A stretch of 64,000 bases of DNA, taken from contig CM042032.1 of NCBI GenBank assembly GCA_023525975.1, positions 22,016,001 to 22,080,000 of the forward strand, read 5' to 3'. Both the position numbers and the translations under genes were made by a program. Origin of the DNA: Smallanthus sonchifolius (lineage: Eukaryota; Streptophyta; Magnoliopsida; Asterales; Asteraceae). The notes beneath the pieces are model-generated. The model had not been told where the DNA came from and made no database searches. It saw only the letters and a list, made by a program, of their open reading frames with translations. This document shows positions 22,468 to 32,264 of this stretch, piece after piece. Position 1 is the stretch's first letter; the number at the start of each line of letters is the position of its first letter.

Positions 22468-23477
22468 AATGATTTCTGTTGAAATGTTTATCAAACGAAT
22501 GGTTTGTGAAAGGAATGATGTTTTGAAACATGAAAAGAATGCTTATGAAATGGTTGTTTATGAAAACGAATGTTTATAAAGAGATGGTTTTGAAATGAAC
22601 GAAAAGGGATTTATAAAGGAATGAAATGTTCTACGAAAAGAAAACGGGCAAATGTTTTAAAGAAGTCATTACAAATCTAATATGTTGAATGAATGGGATT
22701 GATGAATGAAGTCTGGGAATGAAATTCCCAGCCTTATGGTAGATTATGGACAGCGAGCCATAGTTGCCATAAGAACAACAGGGATAGTGTCTTTGTGGCC
22801 TATCAATGGTTATGTGGTTGTACAATCTGGACTGGAGTGACGACGGTCACTCAGGGTTAACGTGACCCATGAATGGAATCACTCTAGGGTTTGTGGGTTC
22901 TAAGAGTTATAATGACCGGAATGGAATGATATTGTACTGTCGGTCTTCGTGCATGATAGCCTTAGGGGCAGTATAGTATGATATGGATGGAATGTATTGT
23001 ATTGTTGGTCTTCATGAATGATAGCCTTAGGGGCGATAAAATTCTAAATGACGGAATGAACGGTAAAACAGATTTAGATATTTATTGTATGACTCGAATG
23101 GAATGGTAAATATTTTTACGTATGTATGAATGGAATGTGAATGTTAAGCCCCGTTTTAAATGATGAATTGATAAAACACTAAATGAATGAATGAATGATA
23201 AACCAGCGTTAGCTGACTTTTAGTAAGCATGTCAGGTTAAGGTATATGACGGATGATGGATGTTGCTTGCCTACTCAAGGAGTTACCCGACGATATAAGA
23301 CTGGCATCCCGTTTGAATGTTGAACGATTGAATGTTTAAGACAATGTTTTAACTTGTTGCTATTTTGCAAACAATGTAATGACTTTTATTCCACTACTTT
23401 ATGTTATTTGATGTTTAAGAACTGACTGTGAATGAGTAAATCCAACACGTGAGGCCTCCCGGGTTTGGGGGCTTACA
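22468..23477 (+). repeat. Partial 5' LTR of Gypsy C
   Basis: The sequence starts at the point matching about 29146 of the 3' LTR (AAATGATTTCTG) and ends GGGCTTACA. It includes a two-copy tandem repeat of about 67 bp (CGGTCTTCGTG, GATAGCCTTAGGGGC) at about 22940-23040 that the 3' LTR also has. Confidence 0.88.
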
Positions 23478-23479
23478 AG

Positions 23480-23492
23480 TTTGTATCAGAGT
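23480..23492 (+). promoter_or_regulatory. Degenerate primer binding site (Gypsy C)
   Basis: TTTGTATCAGAGT stands where B, D, E and F have TGGTATCAGAG. A G-to-T change and a mutated end weaken pairing with tRNA-Met. Confidence 0.8.
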
Positions 23493-23802
23493 AATAGTTT
23501 GAGAGATTCAGACGCCCCCTATGTTTGAACTTAACTAAGAATAGGACCAAGCAATGGATGCTAGTATGGGTAACTCGAGCCACAACATCAGGTAGGAAAG
23601 TAGTTTATGTCTAGTATGCCTTAGAAAGTATTATGTATGGACTTGTATTCTGATGGAATCAAAAAGGTGTTCAAATGGAAGTTAAAAGGTAGTGTAATGG
23701 TTAATTGCAGATGGCCAGTGTATATTAACATCTTACAATACTTGTTGAATTCTATTTGTTAACTAGCGTGGTGACATTTGATTCCTTGTCTTATAGAAAG
23801 AA

Positions 23803-25370
23803 ATGGCGAGAAGAGGAAACGGAAGGCATGGTGGGGGCCGTACCGGTGGTCGTGGTAGGACTCTTGCTCGTCATGAGTACAGTGAAGAGGGAAGTGTTCA
23901 TACGGAACCGGAAAATAGTGTGCATGGAACTAAACGTACTCCCATGGAAGACCAACATTTTACTTTCGAACCGGAAGTGAAAGCGGTCCTAGCACACGAA
24001 TTTTGTGAGTTGATGAGGACTTTTTTGCCAGATCTATTAGCAGAAGCATTGAGGAAGGCTAACGAGGCAGGGGGTCTAACCCGGCAACGGGTGCCTCGAT
24101 CACTGAGGGTGTAAATGCACCGCTTACTCGCGGTTGCGACTATAAGTCCTTCAAGGCATGTGACCCGCCGGTTCTGACTGGGAAAAAAGACGTGGTGGCT
24201 ACTTTTGACTGGGTGATCCGAATGGAAGCCGTCATCCGTCTGAGCGAATGTTAAACAGATCAAATTATGAAATTTGTTGCTAACTCCTTGAGGAAGGAGG
24301 CATCTCATTGGTGGGAAAGCGTGCGTCAGGCTATAGGGGACGAGGTTGTTGACGAAATGATGTGGAATAATTTGAAGGTTTTAGTGATCAAGAATTTATG
24401 TTCGAGGAATGAGATTGAGAAAGTAGAGAGGGAATTTCTGGGGTTGAAAGCCGGGAGCATGATGCATCGGTAGTACCCCACTCGGTTCAATGAACCGGCA
24501 TGTCTGGTGCCATACCTTATGGCAACCGAAGAGAGGAAGATTGTTTGCTACATTCAGCGACTGATGGACAAGGTTCGCACCTATGTTAAGACAAACGCCC
24601 CTACTACCTACAATTCGGTAGTAGAACTGAGTGGCGTGGTATTTGATGACCTGGCACTGAATGTCGGTGCCATTGATGAGCCCAAGAACAAGTTGATTTT
24701 TCCTGCCAAGCGATCAGGTGGGAAGCTATCTGGGGCTCGGGACAAGAAATCCATGGTGGGTGAACCGACTGTTTGTGGGAAACGTGGGAAAGAACACTCG
24801 GGCGAGTGTATGTTGGGATCTAACCTATGTTTCAAAATGTGGAAATTCGGGACACTTCGCCCGCGACTGTCAAGGAATTCCAAAATGCTTCAATTGTGGT
24901 GGGACGAGGCATGTGAGCAAGGATTGTCAGAAACCAAAGGATACTGGAAAGGGAAAGGAAACCAAGAGGCCAAGGGCACGAATAAGGGTGTATGCCCTAA
25001 CTCAGAAGGACGCTAGAGGGAACCTGGACGTGGTGTCAGGTACATTCATCATGGACAACACTTATGTTTCTGTGCTATTTGATTCGGGTGCCAGTAAGAG
25101 TTTTATATCTGCTACTTTTTGTAAATGGGTAAAATACTCAATTAGCAAATTAGAAAAAAGCCTTTAGTGTAGAAACCGCGAAGGGGAGAACTGCGGAAGT
25201 AACTGATGTAGTTGATGATTCCACAATAAAGATAGAAGGCCATAGATTCCCTGTCCGCTTGTTTGTTATGGTTTTGGGAGGGTTTGATGTCGTATTCGGC
25301 ATATACTGGTTAACTGCCAACGAAGCCCAAATTATATGCAAACGATATATAATCCAACTCAAGGCTCCGG
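23803..25370 (+). pseudogene. Gypsy C gag and protease, frameshifted
   Basis: ATG at 23803 begins MARRGNGRHGGGRTGGRGR, matching the gag start of F and B. The frame shifts within the EAGG/SNT region near 24080. TAA at about 24252 and TAG at 24471-24473 interrupt the EASHWWE gag region. A frameshift near 24840 falls inside the first zinc knuckle; a later frame retains CFNCGGTRHVSKDC. The protease motif LFDSGASKSFISATF is intact, but an extra A in the A-run near 25157 shifts the frame just after it. Function as in the gag-protease of B. Confidence 0.87.
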
Positions 25371-28352
25371 ATGGTAACGAAGTTGAGGTTTTAGGGGATC
25401 ACGATGCCCCGATGCCTAACGTCATCTCTATGATTAAGGCAACATACTACTTGAGGCATGGATGCGAGGCTTATCTGGTGTATGTGATTGACAAATGTAA
25501 GGAAGTGAAGGAACTAGACGATGTACCCGTAGTGCGCAAGTATCCGGAGGTGTTTCCAGAGGATTTGCCTGGGATACTACCCGACAGAGAGATTGAGTTC
25601 TAAATCGACTTAGTACCAGAACCCCAGCCTGTGGCCAAGGCTCCATATCGACTAGCACCAGTGGAGATAAAAGAACTTATGACGCAACTAGACGAGTTAC
25701 TTGAGAAGGGATTTATCAGACCGAGCATTCACCTTGGGGTGCTCCGGTGTTGTTTGTGAAAAAGAAAGACGGCTCTATGAGAATGTGTATTGACTAATGG
25801 GAGTTAAACAAACGTACGATGAAGAACAAGTACCCTTTACCAAGGATCGACGGCCTGTTTGATCAAATACAGGGCGAAGGTTGGTTCTCAAAAATCGACC
25901 ATCAATCCGGGTACCATCAATTGAAGGTGAGAGAAGAAGACATACCGAAAACCGCGTTTCGCATGCGATATGGACATTTCAAGTTCCGTGTAATGTCCTT
26001 CAGATTAACAAAAGCTCCCGCGACGTTTATGGACTTGATGAATAGGGCGTGTCGACCGATGCTGGACCGATCAGTAATACTATTCATCGAGGATATCCTC
26101 ATCTATTCCAAGAATGAGGGCGATCACGCATGTCACTTGAAAGAGGTGTTGGAAGCGTTGAAGAAAAGGAAAGGTTGTACACTAAGTTCTCCAAATACGC
26201 GTTCTGGCTTAGGGAAGTCCAATTCCTAGGTCATGTCATTAACCCGAATGACATTATGGTCGACCCAGTGAAGATCATGACAGTAATAAACTGGGATATC
26301 CTTAAGACGCCAACGGAGATTCACAGTTTCTTGGGATTGGCGGGCTACTATCGGAGATTTATGCATGATTTCTCGAAAATAGCTTAGCCATTGACGAAGT
26401 TAACACGAAAAGAAGTGAAGTGTGAATGGGGTCCGACCCAGGAAAAGGAATTTGAGGAACTAAAAGAGAAGCTAACCCAAGCTCCAGTCTTGGCTCTTTC
26501 CGAGGGCAATGAAGACTTGGTAGTTTACTCCGACGCTTCGAGTCAGGGATTAGGGTGCGTACTGATGCAATGTGGGAGAGTGAGCGCGTACGCATCGCGG
26601 CAGTTGAAAGTTCACGAAGTCAATTATCCGACCCATGATTTGGAACTCGCTGCTGTCGTATTTGCATTGAAAATCTGGAGGCACTACCTATACGGGGTAA
26701 AGTTTACCATTTACGCCGACCACAAAAGTTTGAATTACTTTTTTGAACAAAAGGAGTTGAATATGAGGCATAGGCAGAGGCGATGGTTGGAACTTTTGAA
26801 GGATTATGACTGTGAAATCATATACCATCCTGGAAAGGCGAACATAGTAGTTGACGCTCTAAGCCGGAAGGGTGTGCCAGCTCCTATTAGAGTGAAAGTT
26901 TGCCAGTTGGTGGTAACACCGGACATGATGAGAGAAATTGAAAAGGCTCAAGATGAGGCACTTAAAGAAGAGAACTTAAAGAAAGAGAGAATGGTTGGCC
27001 AACATGACAAGTTGGAATATAACACCCTTGGTGTGAGGACACGTTTTGGATGGGTGTGGATACCTATGGGTGGCGATCTTAGAACCAAAATCCTGGATGA
27101 GGCTCCTAAGTCTCGTTACTCTATCTATCCCGGTACCAACAAAATGTACCAAGATCCGATGAAGGAATACTGGTGGCCTGGGATGAAATATGAGGTGACG
27201 AAATACGTAAGCAAGTGGACTTGCTCACAAGTGAAGGCCGAACACCAGAAACCGTACTGGAAGATTCAACCTCTCGATATACCGGAATGGAAGTGGTAAC
27301 ACATTACAATGGATTTCATAACCAAGCTTCCTCATACAGCTAAAGGTCATGACACCATTTGGGTAATTGTGGATCGGTTGACGAAGAGTGCTCATTTTCT
27401 ACCTATTCGCGAGAGGTTCTCATCGGAAAGGTTAGCGGAGGTAATTATCAATGAAGTGGTAGCACGGTATGGGATGCCTTTGTCGATTGTATCTGACCGG
27501 GACACACGATTCACATCGAGGTTCTGGAAGAGATTTCATGACGCTATGGGTACAAGGTTAAATATCAGCATGACATACCACCCGCAAATGGATGGTCAGT
27601 TGGAGAGGACCATTCAAACGTTGGAGGACTTGCTCTATGCTTGTATCATAGTTTTCGGCGGTAGTTGGGACAGTCATCTGCCATTAGCCGAATTCTCCTA
27701 CAACAACAGTTATTACTCAACGATAGGCATGCCGCCTTATGATATGTTGTATGGGAGAAGATGCAGGACCCCAGTTTGTTGGGGTGAGATTGGACAGAAG
27801 GAATTGGGAAGCCTCGAGGTCGTTAAAGAGACATCAGAAAGATTCGAGCAGATCAAGGCACGAATGCAGGCCGCCCAAGATCGCCAGAAATCCTATGCGG
27901 ATAAACGACGACGGCCTGTTGAATTTAATATATGTGACCGAGTAATGTTGAAAGTAACTCCCTGGAAAGGAATCATACGATTCAGGAACAGAGGAAAGTT
28001 AAGTCCGAGGTTTGTTGGAGCGTTCTAAATTTTGGCACGGGTTGGTGAAGTCGCCTATCGGTTGGAGTTGTTTGATGAGTTAAGAGGGATTCATCCTAAG
28101 TTCCATGTGTCACACTTACGAAAGTGTTTGGCGGATGAAACGGCTCATGTACCGCTTGCCGACATCGAGGTCGACAACAGCCTTAACTATATCGAAGAAC
28201 CCGTTGCCATCTTAGACAGGAAGGAGAAACGTTTACGATATAAGGTTGTACAACTGGTTAAGGTCCAATGGAAACATCAAAAGGGATTTGAAGCCACGTG
28301 GGAAACCGAGGTCGAAAGGAAGGAGTCATACACACAACTTTTCAACTTATGA
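25371..28352 (+). pseudogene. Gypsy C reverse transcriptase, RNase H, integrase and chromodomain-like tail
   Basis: The RT retains the first catalytic Asp (WFSKIDHQSGYHQ) but has FIEDILIYS, an Asp-to-Glu change at the second site. Stops at 25601 (a CGA codon changed at both CpG bases) and near 25795, and frameshifts near 25728 and 26165, break the RT. From 26130 to 28352 one frame runs on with three stops (26385, 27297, 28026). RNase H residues are present (YSDASSQGLG, YADHKSL, VVDALSRKG). Integrase keeps MDFITKLP, VSDRDTRFTSRF and the Glu in QLERTIQTLED. The tail LVKVQWKHQKGFEATWE is chromodomain-like, ending FNL at 28352. Confidence 0.88.
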
Positions 28353-28391
28353 CAAGTTTCGGGGACGAAACCTGTCGTAATGGGGTAGACT
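28346..28391 (+). promoter_or_regulatory. pol-end hairpin and polypurine tract of Gypsy C
   Basis: TTATGACAAGTTTCG pairs with CGAAACCTGTCGTAA across a GGGA loop; the pol stop TGA (28350-28352) lies in the left arm. GTAATGGGGTAGAC, the polypurine tract, leads into the LTR start at 28392. The same arrangement is present in A, B, E and F. Confidence 0.75.
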
Positions 28392-30181
28392 TGTAACATC
28401 CGAAAAATAACGACTAAAAATAATATCGGGTTCGAAAGAATGAAAAGAAATAAACGAACGGACTTGTGAGCCGTAAATTAGGCCCCAAGAGTGGGTCGGC
28501 TAAAACTGAAGCGAAACTGATGGGGGAGGGGGTAGTGGGCTTATCTCTAGCCTCACCCTTTCAGTTCCTTCACTTGACACTCTAGCAAACACTCCAAGCT
28601 CCAGAGAGAGAAACCGTAGAGATGAAAGTCTCGGTTTGAGCTCAAAATCGCTTCTCCATCTATCTCCACTACTCAGGTGAAGATCAGCTGAAGAAGGGCG
28701 TCGTTTTGAGGTAAGGATCCTACCATAATCTGAGTTTTTAACATTGATGGGTTTTGCGGGTTTTTGAATAAAAAGGATGGATTTTTATGAGTTAAACGAG
28801 AAAATGATTATAGTGTCGCTAATATGATATGGGGCGAAACTGCCTAGTTTCGCCATGAAAGAAGGTAGCGAAATTATACGAGATTCGCCTGATTAAAAGG
28901 AACGAAACTACCTAGTTTCGCTATGAACTCAGGAAGCGAAACTGGCCTAGTTTCGTTTAAGACTTAGAAGTTTAGAATTGATGTGTTATTCGTTGATTCT
29001 GATTGACAATAACGGCTTTCGGAACGGATTGGTAAGGGTGACTGGATAGCATAACAGGTGAGTCAAGATTCCCTATTTACTTGTTTCTAGGGTGATATGC
29101 ATACTTATAAAGTGTTTATGAAACGATTACTATGAAATGTTTGTGAAATGATTTCTGATGAAATGTTTATGAAACGAACGGGTTGTGAAAGGAATAATGT
29201 TTTGAAATAAGAAACAGATGCTTATGAAATGAATGTTCATGAAAAGGAATGTTTATAAAGAGATGGTTTTGAAATGAACGAAAAGGGTTTTATAAAGGAA
29301 TGAAATGTTTTACGAAAAGAAAACGGACAAATGTTTTAAAGAAGTCATTACAAATCTAATTTGTTGAATGAATGGGATTAAAGAATGAAGTATGGGAATG
29401 TAATTCCCAGCCTTATGGTAGATTATGGACAGCGAGTCATAGTTGTCATAAGAACAACAGGGATAGTGTCTTTGTGGCCTATCAATCGTTATCTGGTTGT
29501 ATAATCTGGACTAGAGTGACGACGGTCACTCAGGGTTAACATGACCCACTGGAATCACTCTAGGGCTTACGGGTTCTAAGAGTGATAATGAATGGAATGG
29601 AATGATATTGTACTGTCGGTCTTCGTGAATAATAGCCTTAGGGGCAGTATAATATGATATGGACGGAATGTATTGCATTGTCGGTCTTCGTGTATGATAG
29701 CCTTAGGGGCGATACAATACTAAATGACGGAATGAACGGTAAAACAGATTTAGATACTTATTATATGACTTAAATGGAATGGTAAATGTTTTTACGTATG
29801 TCTGAATGGAATGTGAATGTTAAGCCCCGTTTTAAATGATGAATTGATAAATGCCTAAATGAATGAACGAACGGTAAACCATTTTCTTATAATTGAATGA
29901 AGACTTGAACTCACCAGCGACTTTTAGTATGCATGTCAGGTTAAGGTAGATAACGGATGATGGATGATGCGCGGCTAATCGAGGAGTTACCCGACAATAT
30001 GAGACTGACATCCCATTTGAATGTTGAATGATTGAATGTTTAAGACAATGTTTTAATTTGTTGCTATTTTGCAAATAATGTAATGACATGTATTATGCTG
30101 CTTTATGTTATTTGAAGTTTAAGAACTGATTGTGAATGAGAAAATCCAACACGTTAGGCCTCTCGGGTTTGGGGCCTTACA
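28392..30181 (+). repeat. 3' LTR of Gypsy C
   Basis: The LTR is 1790 bp, starts TGTAACATCCG and ends GGGGCCTTACA. It contains three GCGAAACTNNCTAGTTTCGCC-like stretches at about 28835-28960 (short inverted repeats) and the 67-bp tandem repeat shared with the 5' LTR. The start carries CATCC where B has CGCCCC. Confidence 0.88.
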
Positions 30182-30352
30182 TTAAACCATAAAATCAAGC
30201 ATTTTATTCTCTTTAATTTGAGTATGGTATAGTTTTTTTAATTTAAAAAATAATCATAATACATGAATATGCGCTTTAACAGTGTCTGTGTTAGTGTGTT
30301 GCGTTCCCCGTCGCATCATGCGGGCAACCTTTAGTGTGTGTGTGTGTATATA
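30182..30352. other. Short non-element spacer with a TG/TA microsatellite
   Basis: I see no gene. The spacer ends in a (GT)n run followed by (TA)n at about 30332-30356, next to the first MITE-like element. Confidence 0.6.
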
Positions 30353-30856
30353 TATAGGGGGATGATCAAATAAGAAGTAGTTTTTCGCTAAAAAATCTAA
30401 GAAATGACATAAATCTTAAGAAACGATATCAAACGAACCCCGATTGAGCTAATTTCAGCGGCGCTGGAACCGTCTCGTCGAACTCTACCATATTAGCTTT
30501 TAAGGTTTAGATTTTACGTTTGAATTTTAGGGTTTTAGTCTTATGGTTTAGCCTTAGGGTTTAGCTTTTAGGGTTTAAATTTTATGGTTTAGGTTTTTAG
30601 GGGTGGGTGGGGGTGGGGGGGGGTTTAGTTTTTTGGGGGGGTGGAGGTGGTGGTTTTAGGCTTTTTGGGGTAGGGTTGGAGTGGGAGTTTAGGTTTTTGG
30701 GGGTGCGGGTGGAGGAGGGTTTAGGTTTTTAGGTCCAGGTTAGGGTTCGATGAGACGGTTCCAACGCCGCTAGAATGAGCTCAATCGGAGTTCGTTTGAC
30801 CCACTTTTTAGGATTTCTTAGCGAAAAACCACTTTTTAGTGGAACCGTCCCCTATA
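30353..30856. mobile_element. Foldback MITE-like element 1
   Basis: The termini are TATAGGGG and CCCCTATA. Inside, the left arm (GTAGTTTTTCGCTAAAAAATC; AAACGAACCCCGATTGAGCT; AGCGGCGCTGGAACCGTCTC) is mirrored by the right arm (GAGACGGTTCCAACGCCGCT; AGCTCAATCGGAGTTCGTTT; CTTAGCGAAAAACCAC). The arms are about 130-150 bp. The centre is degenerate TTTAGGGTTT-like sequence plus long G runs. It is noncoding. The superfamily is not assigned; the flanking TA could be its target duplication. Confidence 0.75.
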
Positions 30857-31298
30857 TAGGGGAAGGATCATAAGAAAACTCATTGTTCATTAGAAAACCA
30901 AAAAACTAAGGTAAAAAAAATAATAAAAAAATCATAACTCAAAATATAAACCAAAAACTAAAAAACCGTGTCGGAGACCTTGTTCCCCACGTCGGCCTCT
31001 TTCAAAAAAAAAATCACCGTTTTGCTAGATATGTGTACCATAGTTAGCTTTTGGGGGTGATTTTTTGGGTTTAGTTTAGCTTTTAGGTTAGGTTTTTAGG
31101 GGGTGGGGTGAGTGGGGGGTTTAAGTTTTTGGGGGTGGGTGTGGTGGGTTTAGGTTTTTGGGTGAGGGTGGGGTGAGGGGTTTAGGTTTTTTGGTGGGGG
31201 TTAGGTTTTGAGTGTACTATACATATGCAACACCTTTAATAAAGAGTTTTTTTTTGTTTTCTTATAAAAATAAGTTTTTTAGTAAACTCACCCCTATA
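30855..31298. mobile_element. MITE-like element 2, adjoining element 1
   Basis: It has the same terminal TATAGGGG...CCCCTATA. The left end (AAGAAAACTCATTGTTCA) and right end (TTTGTTTTCTTATAAAAATA) are partly complementary. The G-rich interior (GGGGGTGGGGTGAGTGGGGG) resembles that of element 1. The two share the TATA bases at their junction. No coding capacity is seen. Confidence 0.6.
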
Positions 31299-31310
31299 TA
31301 TATACTATCT

Positions 31311-32006
31311 AATAAATAAAAATAATTAGAGACACTTGTCACTATTTCAGACATCTCAAATTCAGTTTCGTCTAAATCACTATTTTTTTTATGTTTTGCG
31401 GATCCTCTAATGGATCCACACGCGGATGTTTAACCGGGTTATACCCCATCTCTTCATATTCCGGGTTAATAGAATTCCGTTTGCAAACCCTAAAACACGA
31501 CTTGAATTCCTCTTCAGCCGGAAATTTATCGCCGACTCCTCTTCAGCCGCTACTGCTTTCTCCGACTCTCCTTTTCAGCCGCTATAGCCGACAAACCTCA
31601 ATCAGAAGATCTAGGGTTCACGTGCTATTTACTACCAGTTGTTGACTTCTTTCTTCATGTGGTAAGAATATGGTCTTTAAATCCACGAGATTAACGTTCA
31701 GTAGATCTAGGGTTCAAGTGGTTTGTGTATACTTAAATCCGATGACTAAATCGTCTCAGATTTCATCTTCAGGTAAATCGTCTCTGATTTCAAGTCCTCT
31801 TATCATGGCTGTGTTTTAGTTTCAACTGTATGTTCGATTTGTACTGATGCTTCTAATTACTTTTTTAATTTTTCTGGTAATGTGTATTGGGGTTTGATTT
31901 GTTCAGATCAGTTTTGAATTTTTGATTTGATGATATTTTTGTTTAGGTTTTGGGCTTTAGTTTTATGATGTTTGATTTCCATTTTTTTAATTAATTTCAT
32001 CTCTAG
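31311..32006 (+). other. H1 5' segment, UTR-like
   Basis: There is no recognisable domain. The open frame 31391-31645 is Ser/Leu-rich and contains repeated CTCTTCAGCCG stretches, like a 5' leader. It may be the leader of one of the captured genes or unrelated filler. Confidence 0.35.
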
Positions 32007-32264
32007 GGATCATTGAATTACCTGCATCTATTTCGCAGTAGAAAGATACCATTACCAGTCCATGATGTTAATGGTATTATCAAGCCTAAGAGGTAAGAAG
32101 TAAACATAACATATTAACATATTTTGAATTATAACATATTTTTTTTTCATAAATAAATGTAATATATGGTTTGTGTAGAATGACATTGCTATTGGGCCCA
32201 CCAAGCTCTTGGAAAAACAACATTGCTTTTGGATTTGGCTGGAAGACTTGGGTCGGATTTGAAG
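32007..32264 (+). pseudogene. Captured exons of a PDR-type ABCG transporter, first nucleotide-binding domain
   Basis: Exon 1 (32007-32092, after a CTCTAG acceptor) reads PLPVHDVNGIIKPKR in one frame. A short intron with GTAAGA...GTGTAG ends runs 32093-32178. Exon 2 (32179-32264, then GTAAGA) begins MTLLLGPPSS, followed by GKTTLLLDLAGRLGSDLK. This is the Walker A region just after the conserved IIKP segment of plant PDR/ABCG full-size transporters, which export lipids, hormones and defence compounds across the plasma membrane. A one-base insertion between the codons for SS and GKTT (near 32210) breaks Walker A. Retained introns show capture at DNA level. The GRLG wording recalls the ABCG32-like subgroup, but this is uncertain. 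Confidence 0.85.

Larger units (their letters stand above)
22468..30181 (+). mobile_element. Gypsy element C (chromovirus), 5' LTR truncated
   Basis: On the plus strand the order is a partial 5' LTR, primer site, gag, protease, RT, RNase H, integrase, chromodomain-like tail, hairpin and polypurine tract, and a complete 3' LTR. By alignment with the 3' LTR, about the first 750 bp of the 5' LTR are missing where element B begins. The missing part is not found left of B, so this is not a simple insertion of B into C. The right flank begins TTAAACC. Confidence 0.9.

Noticed and set aside
30500..30600. Interstitial telomere repeat (TTTAGGG)
   Set aside because: Only scattered degenerate copies in the arms of a foldback element; no tandem perfect array.
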